DNA of 64,000 nucleotides from Candidatus Gastranaerophilales bacterium. Lineage in GTDB: Bacteria > Cyanobacteriota > Vampirovibrionia > Gastranaerophilales > JAILCC01. The stretch is from the NCBI GenBank assembly GCA_028696075.1, contig JAQVHS010000002.1, forward strand, positions 37,701-101,700, in the 5' to 3' direction. This document shows, in pieces, positions 18,210 to 26,680 of the stretch (the first letter of the stretch is position 1; every line of letters starts with the position of its first letter). The translations under genes were made by a program, and so were the position numbers. The notes under the pieces are model-generated. The model did not search any database, was not told the DNA's origin, and worked only from the letters and a program-made list of their open reading frames with translations.

Positions 18210-19119
18210 AAAACGCCCCTGTTTCTTTTAAAATATTGGCATAGGTGTTTACCAGATTTTCAGGTGCAATAATTTTGACATCATCACCTAATGAGGAAAG
18301 ATACTGCAAAAAATGAAATTCATTTTCATAATCAATTTGCGCCACTATTTTTTGCGGGGTTTCTTCCGTGATTTTTTTGCCTTTAACTCCCGTAAATAAA
18401 ATAGCCTGTTTTTTATAAAATTCACAAACAGCGCTTTGCAATTTATATTCCTTTCCGCAGTTAATATCTGATTGCTTAATATCTAAAATTCTGTCTGTTC
18501 TCAAATACTGTATCTGTTCGGATTCAATGTTATAACACCAAAAGTAAAGTTTATCGTTTTCAAGTTTTATAGAAATTGCTTCAACTAAAAATTTTTTATG
18601 CCCTGAATTTGGTGAAAGATAATTAACTTCAAGCACAAATTTTGACTTTAAAAATTCTTCAATCATTTCTATTTTTTGATGCAATTCAAGCCCGAACGGT
18701 TCCGTGTTAATGACTTTTGTATAAAGCAGGTTTTTGGTTTGAGGGCTGCTTATATCAGCTATTTTCTTTGCAAGATTATTGAAATGGTAAATTGACTTGT
18801 ATTCTCTGAAGTTCGCTATTATTTCTTTAATCCCGATTAAAAATTTGACATCTTCAACAGTGATTTTTAATAAGTCGATTTGCTCCCGCAGGGAATATTC
18901 GCGGCAGGATTTGTTGGGTGATTTTATCTTGAAGCCGAGTTTTCGCAAAGAATTAATATAAATCCCCAGCATATCATCGGATAATCCGTTTAGAAGCTCT
19001 TCTTTTTCAGCAGGCGAATCAAGCAGCTTGAACATTGTTCTGATAACAAAAGCAGCGCCTGATGAAATGTTTTTATCTTTTAGTAAGTCAAACTCTCGTG
19101 AGGTTTTATTATCCGGCAT
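18199..19119 (-). CDS. WYL-domain transcriptional regulator (first of pair)
   Basis: 306 residues. N-terminal HTH-like region (about 20-75: FVIRTMFKLLDSPAEKEELL, SLRKLGFKIKSP), a middle domain, then a WYL-like section at about 165-235 (EVNYLSPNSGHKKFLVEAIS, KLYFWCYNIESEQIQYLRTD) and a WCX-like tail (EFHFLQYLSSLGDDVKIIAP, LVNTYANIL). The tail resembles that of the next gene, so the two are diverged relatives that may form a heterodimer. Its start lies 40 bases inside the upstream hydrolase gene. The operon order is sigma-like protein, UPF0173 hydrolase, WYL, WYL. Confidence 0.75.
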   Translation of the reverse strand: MPDNKTSREFDLLKDKNISSGAAFVIRTMFKLLDSPAEKEELLNGLSDDMLGIYINSLRKLGFKIKSPNKSCREYSLREQIDLLKITVEDVKFLIGIKEIIANFREYKSIYHFNNLAKKIADISSPQTKNLLYTKVINTEPFGLELHQKIEMIEEFLKSKFVLEVNYLSPNSGHKKFLVEAISIKLENDKLYFWCYNIESEQIQYLRTDRILDIKQSDINCGKEYKLQSAVCEFYKKQAILFTGVKGKKITEETPQKIVAQIDYENEFHFLQYLSSLGDDVKIIAPENLVNTYANILKETGAFYGE

Positions 19120-19763
19120 TTGGAATTGGTTTCGCTTTCAATTTTGAATTTAAAGTCATTAACATCGGTTTTTATGGGCGCAAAAGTATCATAATGCATG
19201 GGGATTATTTCTCCTGCATTGAGCCATTTTGCAGCCTGCAAAGCTTCTTTTTGCCCCAATGTAAAGTGTCCGCCGATAGGAAGCATACAAATATCGGGAG
19301 CAAAAAGCTCTCCTACCATTTTTAATTCGGCGCTAAGTCCGGTATCACCGGCATGGTAAATTTTTTTGCCTTGAATTTCAAGCAATATACTTGTTGCAAT
19401 TCCGCCATAATCACCTTCCGGCGTGCTGCTTGAATGGTTTGCAGGTAAAAATAGGGCTGTTCCCCAGTCAAAGTTCAAAGTCCCGCCGGTATTTACAGGG
19501 TTAACGTTCGCGCCTTTCTTTTGGCAGTACAAAGCCAGCTCAAATATGGCGGTGATAGTTGCACCTGTTGATTTTGCAATCGGAATAGCATCACCTGTAT
19601 GGTCTGAATGTGCGTGCGTCAGCAAAATATCCACAGGGCGGATTTTGCTTATATCACCTTTAAAATGAGGGTTCTGAGATAAAAACGGGTCAATCAGAAT
19701 ACTGCCTTGAGGAGTTTCTATTTCAAAAGCACTATGCCCAAAGTAAGTTATCTTAAAAGTCAT
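19080..19763 (-). CDS. UPF0173 metal-dependent hydrolase (metallo-beta-lactamase fold)
   Basis: 227 residues, the full length of the UPF0173 family. Metal ligands: THAHSDHTGDA (HxHxDH), PANHSSS, HAGDTGLS and the final PMHYDTFAPIK. YFGHSAFEIE at the start and LPIGGHFTLG are family marks. The substrate of this family is not established. GGAATAAAAT precedes the ATG; the gene starts 10 bases after the sigma-like gene and overlaps the WYL gene by 40 bases, so it is inside one operon. Confidence 0.9.
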   Translation of the reverse strand: MTFKITYFGHSAFEIETPQGSILIDPFLSQNPHFKGDISKIRPVDILLTHAHSDHTGDAIPIAKSTGATITAIFELALYCQKKGANVNPVNTGGTLNFDWGTALFLPANHSSSTPEGDYGGIATSILLEIQGKKIYHAGDTGLSAELKMVGELFAPDICMLPIGGHFTLGQKEALQAAKWLNAGEIIPMHYDTFAPIKTDVNDFKFKIESETNSKCRIIKPHESLTY

Positions 19764-19773
19764 ATTTTATTCC

Positions 19774-20331
19774 TCAATCTGTATTTACAATCAAGTTTAT
19801 TTTTTTTGTCAACTGAAAAAGCCTTTTGCTGACTTCACCTTGGCTTATTCCTAAAAAATCCGCTATGAATTTTTGTCTTTTGTGTTTTAGATATTTGAGT
19901 TCAAAAATCTTGTAATAATATTCATTTGGTTCTTGGCTGTCTATTTCAATCACTTTGTCATAAATTTCTTTGAGAGTTTCGCGTGCGCTAATTGTTTCAA
20001 CGAAATTAACCGCGGGGTCTTGCAGTTCTAAAATCCCGTTGTCAGAAGGATTTTCGCCTGTTTCAATCGGAGCGGTTATGATTTTTTGATAGCTGCCCGC
20101 TGCTTTTGTTAATCTTCCCGATGTGCGCAAAACGTGGATAATAGAGGTAGATATTACTTTGTTTAAGTAGTTGTTAATTTTTTGAGGGTCTTTGATATTT
20201 TTGATAATACTAAAAGAGCGCTTTAAAGTTTCGGCACAAAAATCCTCAAATAAGTCCTCATTGCCTGAAAACCTCTTATTTGCCGTTACCAACTTTTCGA
20301 TTAATTTTTTATAATCCTCGGCGACAATCAA
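19774..20331 (-). CDS. Sigma-70-like RNA polymerase sigma factor (small, ECF-sized)
   Basis: 185 residues. Residues about 25-85 resemble a shortened region 2 (DLFEDFCAETLKRSFSIIKN and the following helix), and about 125-180 a region-4 helix-turn-helix (YYYKIFELKYLKHKRQKFIADFLGISQGEVSKRLFQLTKK). The spacer of about 40 residues and the total size suit an ECF-type factor. Region 2 is weakly conserved, so promoter melting ability is uncertain. The start is TTG. It heads the operon with the UPF0173 hydrolase and two WYL regulators, so the operon carries three putative transcription regulators. Confidence 0.7.
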   Translation of the reverse strand: MIVAEDYKKLIEKLVTANKRFSGNEDLFEDFCAETLKRSFSIIKNIKDPQKINNYLNKVISTSIIHVLRTSGRLTKAAGSYQKIITAPIETGENPSDNGILELQDPAVNFVETISARETLKEIYDKVIEIDSQEPNEYYYKIFELKYLKHKRQKFIADFLGISQGEVSKRLFQLTKKINLIVNTD

Positions 20332-20439
20332 TTTTCTACTCTCTTAAACGCATAATATCTAAGTATAGTATATCAAGAATTTTATACGTTAGGCAATAAT
20401 TATATAAAAATCATCTTTTTGAAGGGGTATTAAAAGCAA

Positions 20440-20667
20440 TCACTTAATTATCCTTCCCAAAGAGCGCAAGTGTTCATACGAGAGCCCTGCTTCACCCAGT
20501 TCATCAGCTGTCAGTCCAAATAACATAATAAATTCTTTGGCATTATCATAGTTGTTGTTAATAATAAGCTCACTAACAACAAAATCAACCGCCTGTTCTC
20601 TTGTCATATCGTATTTTTTATAACTGTTTCTGGCTCTTGCGAAACTTCTTTGCTTTGCTTTACCCAT
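20440..20667 (-). CDS. Small hypothetical protein, 75 aa
   Basis: Not recognised. Basic N-terminus (GKAKQRSFARARNSYKKYD) followed by a helical, acidic part (TREQAVDFVVSELIINNNYD, LTADELGEAGLSYEHLRSLG). The shape suggests a small nucleic-acid-binding or regulatory protein, which is inference. It lies eight bases after rpiB in the same direction and ends about 110 bases before the next gene. Confidence 0.6.
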   Translation of the reverse strand: MGKAKQRSFARARNSYKKYDMTREQAVDFVVSELIINNNYDNAKEFIMLFGLTADELGEAGLSYEHLRSLGRIIK

Positions 20668-20675
20668 TTATACCA

Positions 20676-21131
20676 CTATTGTTCAATCATAGACACTCTG
20701 ACCTGATGCCTGCCGCCTTCAAACCCCGTTTTTAACCAGGTAAGGGCTACTTCCTTTGCCAAATCAACACCGATTACACGAGCGCCCATAGTCAAAATAT
20801 TGGCATCATTGTGAGTTCGGCTGACTCTTGCTGAATATGTGTCATGACAAGTTACGGCTCTTATTCCTACAACTTTATTAGCGGTAATACAAACACCCAA
20901 TCCGCTTCCGCAAAGAATTATTCCTTTGTCAAATTCGCCATCAGCAACCGCAAGTGCAACTTCTTTTGCTATAGAAGGATAATCGGAAGGTGATTTTTCA
21001 TAAACACCGAAGTCATAATACTCTATGCCCAGTTTATCCAACATGGCAACTAACTCTTGCTTTAGCTCAAAACCCGCATGGTCAGTACCAATTGCAACTT
21101 TTTGCTTTTTAAAATCAAAACTCTCAGACAC
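20676..21131 (-). CDS. rpiB: Ribose-5-phosphate isomerase B
   Basis: Interconverts ribulose-5-phosphate and ribose-5-phosphate in the pentose phosphate pathway. 151 residues, full length for the RpiB/LacAB family. Signatures: IGTDHAGFELK, DYPSIAKEVA, the catalytic-cysteine loop ILCGSGLGVCI, and RTHNDANILTMGARVIG. It overlaps tsaC by eight bases, so translation is coupled. Confidence 0.95.
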   Translation of the reverse strand: MSESFDFKKQKVAIGTDHAGFELKQELVAMLDKLGIEYYDFGVYEKSPSDYPSIAKEVALAVADGEFDKGIILCGSGLGVCITANKVVGIRAVTCHDTYSARVSRTHNDANILTMGARVIGVDLAKEVALTWLKTGFEGGRHQVRVSMIEQ

Positions 21132-21726
21132 TAACTGCTCCTTGTCTTAATACATGCCATCCGTCAGTATACTTTATTATAGTAGATTCCAAGCCTTCTG
21201 CATAGTACCCGTAATCATCAATTATAAAATCAATTTCATCTCCAAAATAATTTATCACATCTTCTTTGCATAGCGGTGATTTTTGGGTGGAAATATTGGC
21301 GCTTGTGGTAGCAAGCAGGTGCAAAGGCGAAGCAAATTCCGCAAGCTCCGCAAAAACTCTATGGTTTGGAATTCTAATACCAACGGTATCCATATCAGAG
21401 GTCATATAATCCATGGTTAAACCGGACTTTTGTGTAATCAGGGTCAAAGCCCCGGGGAAATGCTTCCCGATTATTCTTTTTTCTTCTTCATTCAATCCTT
21501 TAACGTACGGCAGCAAATAATCCAATTGGCTGCTCATAAGAATTAAGGGTTTTTGGGGGTCGCGCTTTTTCAATTCATAGATACGCATAACACCTTTTTT
21601 ACTGGACGGGCAGCAGCCGAGTCCCCATACCGTATCGGTAGGAAATGCCACTACTCCTCCGCTCAGAAGTATTTCTTTAATTTTTTTGTGGTTGTGCCGG
21701 AACAAGTGTTGAGGGTTCTTTTTCAT
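21124..21726 (-). CDS. tsaC: Threonylcarbamoyl-AMP synthase, YrdC/Sua5 family
   Basis: First step of t6A37 tRNA modification: makes threonylcarbamoyl-AMP from threonine, bicarbonate and ATP. 200 residues, the short YrdC form without the Sua5 C-terminal domain. Motifs: GGVVAFPTDTVWGLGC, KKRDPQKPLILMS, FPGALTLI, TVGIRIPNH and TSANIS. Its first 50 bases overlap the end of the upstream gene, whose stop lies inside it. It sits in a long minus-strand run: response regulator, secreted protein, tsaC, rpiB, small protein. Confidence 0.92.
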   Translation of the reverse strand: MKKNPQHLFRHNHKKIKEILLSGGVVAFPTDTVWGLGCCPSSKKGVMRIYELKKRDPQKPLILMSSQLDYLLPYVKGLNEEEKRIIGKHFPGALTLITQKSGLTMDYMTSDMDTVGIRIPNHRVFAELAEFASPLHLLATTSANISTQKSPLCKEDVINYFGDEIDFIIDDYGYYAEGLESTIIKYTDGWHVLRQGAVSV

Positions 21727-22573
21727 CTTCTTTTTTCTGCTGTTTTTCTAAATCACTCATATCTTTTAAGAACTTCAAACAAAAACCGTTTGAAGAAACG
21801 GGAGGGTCTTCTTTTGTAAGAGAAATGAGTTTTGTTTTTGTGCCTTGATAATCTATAGACCAGGCTCCCAAAAACTTGCGCTCATCGCCATGATATCCGT
21901 ACGCAAGAGCAACTATCTGCTCCTGGCTGACAGAATCAAAACCAAGAGGTTTAATATCCCATTTGTAATCGTCAAGGAATATTTTTCTGTTTTCCCAAAA
22001 ATATTTTACGGCTTCGCGCAAAGGATTTAAATCATATAACTGTGCTGTAGTGAGGTCATAAACGTATATTCTTGTTTCATAAACTTGGTCCCTGTTTTTG
22101 CCCATTTTTTCCTTGATTAAAATTTTATCTGATGCGCCGTTCCAATCAACAACCGTAAAAGTGTTGAATTTATACGGTATCGCAGCAATCATATTCGTTT
22201 TTATAACAGGGTCAAGTTCTTTATCAGCCGTAGATACGCTTAAAATCGCATCCTTTTGTGACAGAGCGGTATCAAGTACGATTAAATAAAGGCTTGAAGC
22301 GGTGATTTCAGGCTGACCGTAGTAGTAAATTTCGCTGTAAGCCAAGTACTGAAAATCAGGCGAAGCGACAGCATTAAGATTATACTGCCCTGCGTTTCTA
22401 AGTCCGAAAAGGTTCAATTCCCTTGAACCCGGCGGAAAATTATACTTAACAACCTCATAGTTGGAAGCATCAAGAATTTCGTCATAAATTATATTTTTGT
22501 CATAAGCCTTATCTTTGGCTAAACAAGGCGATATAAGCATTATCACCATTATAAAAGCCAATAAATATCTCAT
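21677..22573 (-). CDS. Hypothetical secreted protein, 298 aa
   Basis: Signal peptide at residues 1-19 (LLAFIMVIMLISPCLA). The mature part has repeated short beta-strand blocks that name a state and a value (NLNAVASPDFQYLAYSEIYY, FTVVDWNGASDKILIKEKMG, TRIYVYDLTTAQLYDLNPLR), reminiscent of a beta-propeller of the WD40/TolB type. The last 35 residues are charged and proline-rich (EKQQKKEDEKEPS). Family not recognised. It begins exactly where the response regulator ends, and tsaC begins inside it. Confidence 0.65.
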   Translation of the reverse strand: MRYLLAFIMVIMLISPCLAKDKAYDKNIIYDEILDASNYEVVKYNFPPGSRELNLFGLRNAGQYNLNAVASPDFQYLAYSEIYYYGQPEITASSLYLIVLDTALSQKDAILSVSTADKELDPVIKTNMIAAIPYKFNTFTVVDWNGASDKILIKEKMGKNRDQVYETRIYVYDLTTAQLYDLNPLREAVKYFWENRKIFLDDYKWDIKPLGFDSVSQEQIVALAYGYHGDERKFLGAWSIDYQGTKTKLISLTKEDPPVSSNGFCLKFLKDMSDLEKQQKKEDEKEPSTLVPAQPQKN

Positions 22574-23244
22574 TAAACAATACCTTCTTTCATAGCGGTA
22601 ACAGCAGCTTGCGTTCGGTCATTGACGCATAGTTTTTGCAAAATACTATGGACATGAGCTTTTGCCGTTGCCCTTGAAATTATTAAACGCTCTGCAATCT
22701 CAGGGTTGTTAAGCCCTTCGACAATCAAAGCCAAAACTTCTATCTCCCTTGCAGTCAGTCCGCAGGCCTTAACAAACTGGGTAGGGTTTTTTTCTTGCGC
22801 CGCGGTTGTGTCTACGTTTACAACTTTATTCAAAACAAGCTTTGCAATAGCAGGGTCAAGCCATGCCGTACCGTCATTAACCGCAATGATTGCATTGGCA
22901 AGCTGAGCAGCATTAGCGCCTTTCATAATATAGCCGTCCGCGCCCGCGCCTAAAGCCGCAAAAACATCTTCTTCCGACTCTCTTGATGTAAACATAAGAA
23001 TTTTTGTATCAATATTAAGCGCACGAATACGTTTTGTGGCTTCTATACCGTCAATTTCAGGCAGACCTATATCCATAAGGATTACATTAGGGATGAGCTT
23101 GCGTGCTTTTTCAACACCCTGCACGCCGTTAATCGCTTCGTCTATAAGAGTAATACCTTCAGCTTTTTCAAGGGCAACCGATAATCCCATTCTGGTCATT
23201 TCATGGTCTTCTACCAAAAGAACTTTAATATTACTCATTTTCAC
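22573..23244 (-). CDS. NarL/FixJ-type response regulator
   Basis: 223 residues. Receiver domain at about 5-120, with acidic pocket VEDHE, phospho-acceptor in LMDIGLPEIDG (about D56), the T of MFTSRES and a lysine in YIMKGAN. The LuxR-type HTH is at about 158-220 (LTAREIEVLALIVEGLNNPE, RLIISRATAKAHVHSILQKL). It is coupled to the kinase-like gene 26 bases upstream, which probably phosphorylates it. The target genes are unknown; genes of the same operon are candidates. Confidence 0.93.
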   Translation of the reverse strand: MKMSNIKVLLVEDHEMTRMGLSVALEKAEGITLIDEAINGVQGVEKARKLIPNVILMDIGLPEIDGIEATKRIRALNIDTKILMFTSRESEEDVFAALGAGADGYIMKGANAAQLANAIIAVNDGTAWLDPAIAKLVLNKVVNVDTTAAQEKNPTQFVKACGLTAREIEVLALIVEGLNNPEIAERLIISRATAKAHVHSILQKLCVNDRTQAAVTAMKEGIV

Positions 23245-23270
23245 TCCTTCTTATAACCTTATTATACTAT

Positions 23271-24359
23271 TTATTTGCGTAATTTGAAATAGAAAGTACT
23301 GCCTTTATCAACTTCACTTTCAAGCCAAATTTCGCCGTTATGCGCATCTATGATTTGTCTGCTTAAATATAGCCCCAAGCCTGTACCGCTGGAGCGTTTT
23401 GCGGATGTTCCCTGCGAAAATCTGTTGAAAATTTTGTGGATATCTTCTTTGGGGATACCTCTGCCGGTATCTTGAATACTAAAAGTTAAATATTTGGATT
23501 CCTCCTGAATTTTAGCCGTCACAACACCGTCTTCCGGGGAATGAACGATAGAGTTGCCTAAAAAATTCGCTATAACTCTTCTTATTTCCTGTTTATCCGC
23601 ATTTACGGTAATATTATCGGGAAAATCCTTAATAAGTTTAAGATTTTTCTTTTCTAAAAGTGATTTAACTTCTTCGCAGCAATGCAGCGTAAGCTCTGAC
23701 AAGTTGAATTTATCCTTGTATAATTTAAAATTCCCCGATTCATACCTGTAAACCTCTAAAAGGGCGTTAACCAGCCCCAACATATCCTGATTGGAATGAA
23801 GCATTGTACTTAAGAATTTGGTTTGTTTTTCCGTAACAGTATCAATCGACCCGTCTAAAAAATACTCCAAAGTTTGAATTGCCGCCAAAAGCGGGGTTCT
23901 TAAATCATGGGTAAGCGTAGCAATAAAATCGTTGCGCAGTCTTTCTATTTCTTTCTGCATTTTAATCGTTGCAACAAGCTCACTGCGCTCCAGTCCGTTT
24001 TTAATATTAATTAAAAGCTCGTCATTATCCCATGGTTTTTCTATGTATTTGTAAAGCCCGACCTCGTTAATTGCTTTAATGGCATTTTCTTTGTCGGCAT
24101 ATCCGGTCAGGAGTATCATAGTAACAGAAGGTCTGATTTTTTTAACTTCGCTTAAAAATTCTATGCCGTTAAGCTCGGGCATTAAAAAATCGGAAATAAT
24201 TAAGTCTACATCATTTTCCTGAACGTAACTCAAGGCTTCAAAAGGTGAATTAAAAACGAAAATTTCATAATCAGTCTGGGATTGGAGCAGAAATGAAAGC
24301 GTTGTTGTTACAAGCTTATCATCATCTAATATCAAGACTTTGCTCTTTTCTCTATCCAA
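23271..24359 (-). CDS. Receiver-histidine kinase hybrid (REC-HisKA-HATPase)
   Basis: 362 residues, cytoplasmic (no membrane segment). Receiver at 5-125, with LDDDK, phospho-acceptor in ISDFLMPELNG (about D57), T in LLTGYAD and K in YIEKPWD. HisKA at about 145-210, with H box TLTHDLRTPLL. HATPase at about 250-362, with N box ANFLGNSIVHS, G1 DTGRGIPKED and G2 GTGLGLYLSR. The order REC first, kinase second means its kinase is likely controlled by another kinase. It forms an operon with the NarL-type regulator downstream. Confidence 0.93.
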   Translation of the reverse strand: MDREKSKVLILDDDKLVTTTLSFLLQSQTDYEIFVFNSPFEALSYVQENDVDLIISDFLMPELNGIEFLSEVKKIRPSVTMILLTGYADKENAIKAINEVGLYKYIEKPWDNDELLINIKNGLERSELVATIKMQKEIERLRNDFIATLTHDLRTPLLAAIQTLEYFLDGSIDTVTEKQTKFLSTMLHSNQDMLGLVNALLEVYRYESGNFKLYKDKFNLSELTLHCCEEVKSLLEKKNLKLIKDFPDNITVNADKQEIRRVIANFLGNSIVHSPEDGVVTAKIQEESKYLTFSIQDTGRGIPKEDIHKIFNRFSQGTSAKRSSGTGLGLYLSRQIIDAHNGEIWLESEVDKGSTFYFKLRK

Positions 24360-24458
24360 AACTCAATCCCCGCTGAACTAATAACAGCTTATACCATATA
24401 TTTTAAATATACAAATAGATTAATTTTGTAAAGTGTCGACTGCTTAATCATCAGACTA

Positions 24459-24487
24459 TGGCAAAAAAGCATTTATGCACATATAAT
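24459..24487 (+). promoter_or_regulatory. Leaderless-type promoter of the OppD-like gene
   Basis: TATAAT (24482-24487) is followed by six bases and ATG 24494. The -35 (about 24459-24464, TGGCAA) is weak. If transcription starts there, the longer frame from 24458 cannot be used. Confidence 0.5.
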
Positions 24488-24493
24488 AAACTT

Positions 24494-25450
24494 ATGGAGC
24501 TTTTAGAAATAAAAAACCTGAATATTTCCTTCAGGGTGGATGAATATATTCTGCCTGCGATATTTAATGTGAGTTTTTCCCTAAAAAAAGGCGAGTCGTT
24601 AGCTTTAGTGGGTGAGTCAGGCTGCGGCAAATCAATAACGGCAATGTCAATTCTTAACCTGCTTCCGCCGAATGCAATAGTAACTCAAGGCGATATAATG
24701 TTTGAAGGTCAAAACATACTGAAAATGTCGGACTTCCTGCTCCGCCAAATAAGAGGAAAGAAAATAGCCTTTATCCCTCAAGACCCTATGACAGCGCTCA
24801 ATCCTCTATACACAATAGGCGAGCAAATAAAAGAAGTGGTAGAGCTTCATCAGGGGTTAAAAGGTAAAGAAGCGCAAGAAACCGTCATAAGCGCATTGAA
24901 AAGCGTAAAAATCCCCGATGCGTACGAAAAATATTATTCTTACCCGCACCAGCTTTCGGGCGGAATGAGGCAAAGAGTAATCATCGCAATGGCATTGAGC
25001 TGTGAACCTGATTTATTAATAGCGGATGAGCCGACAACCGCCCTTGATGTAACTGTTCAGGCGCAGATTTTGAATTTAATTAACCTTATTCAACAGGAGA
25101 GAAAAACCGCCCTTATCTTAATTACGCATGATTTGGGCGTCGTGTATAACGTTTGTGAAAATATTTGTGTAATGTATTCAGGCAGTATTGTTGAACAAAC
25201 ATCAACGAGAGAACTTTTTGCCAATCCTCTTCACCCTTATACGCAAGCTCTTTTAAATTCTCTGCCTACCGATAAAAACACTCAAATTAAAGCTATTTCA
25301 GGGCAGCCGCCATCAATTAAAGAATTAATCACGGGCTGCAAATTCCATCCCCGCTGTAAACACGCAATGCAGATGTGCGAACATCACATCCCCGTTTTAA
25401 CGGAAATTGAACCTAATCACTGTGCAGCCTGTTTTTTGTACAATAATTAA
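24494..25450 (+). CDS. Oligopeptide/dipeptide ABC transporter ATPase (OppD/DppD-like)
   Basis: Hydrolyses ATP to power import of short peptides. The protein from ATG 24494 has 318 residues: Walker [10 protein letters not shown]-loop [15 protein letters not shown] signature LSGGMRQR, Walker [14 protein letters not shown]-loop ITHDLG, then the oligopeptide-type C-terminus with a cysteine cluster ([23 protein letters not shown]). An upstream in-frame ATG at 24458 would add twelve residues, but [13 protein letters not shown] is the normal family start. The usual permease, binding-protein and OppF genes are not adjacent; the next gene is convergent and overlaps the stop by four bases. It may be an orphan or serve permeases elsewhere. 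Confidence 0.92.
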   Translation: MELLEIKNLNISFRVDEYILPAIFNVSFSLKKGESLALVGESGCGKSITAMSILNLLPPNAIVTQGDIMFEGQNILKMSDFLLRQIRGKKIAFIPQDPMTALNPLYTIGEQIKEVVELHQGLKGKEAQETVISALKSVKIPDAYEKYYSYPHQLSGGMRQRVIIAMALSCEPDLLIADEPTTALDVTVQAQILNLINLIQQERKTALILITHDLGVVYNVCENICVMYSGSIVEQTSTRELFANPLHPYTQALLNSLPTDKNTQIKAISGQPPSIKELITGCKFHPRCKHAMQMCEHHIPVLTEIEPNHCAACFLYNN

Positions 25451-25989
25451 TCAACAATTTCCGCATCAACAATAACATCTTCCTGTTCTTCAACGGGAGG
25501 TCTGAGGGCTTCATCATAAGGCAATATCTCAGGAATTATTGCATCTTTGGAAATTGCAGGTCTTTTTAAAGGGGTGTTGCTTTCTGAAATAATTTCCGCA
25601 TCTATAATAGTTTCAGGTCGTTTATGACTTAACTCTTCAATAATAGTTTTTCTCGAAATATCATCGGTCTGACCTGCCAGCATTTGGAATACATCTTCGC
25701 TTGTAGAATTATCTTTTCTGTCAACTGTTTCTACAGACCAAAGACATTTCTTGTTTTTTCTCAAAATAAAAACATCGTATTGGTTAAGCCGTGCTTTTTG
25801 AATTGCCAGCATATATATGTCAGGCAGAAAATTACGCAGCGTTTCAATATATGCCCTTGAGTCTTCTTTACCATGCCCGTGAATTGATTCTTTCAAAAAA
25901 TACTCCATCTCGGGCGATTGCTTGAACTTCATCCCGAATGATTGGGCAGACTTGGCAGAGCAATGTGATGAAACTGAATTTATTTGCAT
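25447..25989 (-). CDS. Hypothetical protein, 180 aa
   Basis: Unknown. The N-terminus MQINSVSSHCSAKSAQSFGM has the form I associate with many Gastranaerophilales proteins (short polar lead then FG), but that is recollection. The middle (about 28-110) may be a small alpha/beta domain (FLPDIYMLAIQKARLNQYDV, VFILRKNKKCLWSVETVD). The C-terminal 60 residues carry acidic repeats: IDAEIISE and VDAEIVD frame a proline-rich stretch. Convergent with and overlapping the transporter ATPase gene by four bases. Confidence 0.55.
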   Translation of the reverse strand: MQINSVSSHCSAKSAQSFGMKFKQSPEMEYFLKESIHGHGKEDSRAYIETLRNFLPDIYMLAIQKARLNQYDVFILRKNKKCLWSVETVDRKDNSTSEDVFQMLAGQTDDISRKTIIEELSHKRPETIIDAEIISESNTPLKRPAISKDAIIPEILPYDEALRPPVEEQEDVIVDAEIVD

Positions 25990-26044
25990 AATAAGCTCCT
26001 GTACTTTTTAGTATTTATATTAAACCCTATAAAAGAGGAATTTG

Positions 26045-26677
26045 CTACATTATTGAGTTTTGTTGCACCTCAAAGCAGTAGCGCATTATTCTTTTTCTGT
26101 CATTTTCCGAAATTGTAGTGAATTGCGTTATAATTTCGAACTCATTATCATCGTTTAAAGCGGTATTAAGAACTTTAACAACCGCCTGAATAGGCCAGGT
26201 ATTGTCTGTCAGGGTAAGCTTGATTTTAAGTTCATCGGCAATATTGAATTTTTCCGATGTAATGAATTTAATACCGTTACCGCTTAGGTTAATTGTTTTC
26301 GCCTTTATAGAAAATTTACCCGTTTCAATCTGCATGTTAAGACGGGCATTAACCCTTAAAAACTGCCTTTGTTGAACAACAGAATCTTCATCCTCATAAT
26401 ACTCTACGATTATCACCCCGTCTTCATCGGGAGCAGAAATAATTATAGAGTTAAGAACCAAAGTTCCGTTAATAGTTTCTAAACGAACTTTTATTTCTTT
26501 ACCTTCATAAAAGTATTGGGAATACCCGCGTTTATCTACAGGGAATTTCAAAAAAAGCCTGTCATATTCCGCATCAACAAAAAGAGTTTTAATGACATTT
26601 TCAGTGCCGTCTCGCAAAGTGTCATATACAATAACATCTTTATTTAATATCAGGGATATTTTTTGGGCTTTTATCAT
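26045..26677 (-). CDS. PilZ-domain protein (probable cyclic-di-GMP receptor)
   Basis: 210 residues. An N-terminal beta domain (about 1-95), YcgR-N-like in position, precedes a PilZ domain (about 100-205). The ligand-binding signatures are present: RQFLRVNAR (RxxxR) and NLSGNGIKF (N/DxSxxG). Such proteins adjust motility or secretion when c-di-GMP rises. The cellulose synthase at 61489 has a second PilZ, so this organism probably uses the messenger. It is 3 bases after pyk in the same direction and likely on the clpC-pyk transcript. Confidence 0.85.
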   Translation of the reverse strand: MIKAQKISLILNKDVIVYDTLRDGTENVIKTLFVDAEYDRLFLKFPVDKRGYSQYFYEGKEIKVRLETINGTLVLNSIIISAPDEDGVIIVEYYEDEDSVVQQRQFLRVNARLNMQIETGKFSIKAKTINLSGNGIKFITSEKFNIADELKIKLTLTDNTWPIQAVVKVLNTALNDDNEFEIITQFTTISENDRKRIMRYCFEVQQNSIM

Positions 26678-26680
26678 CCG

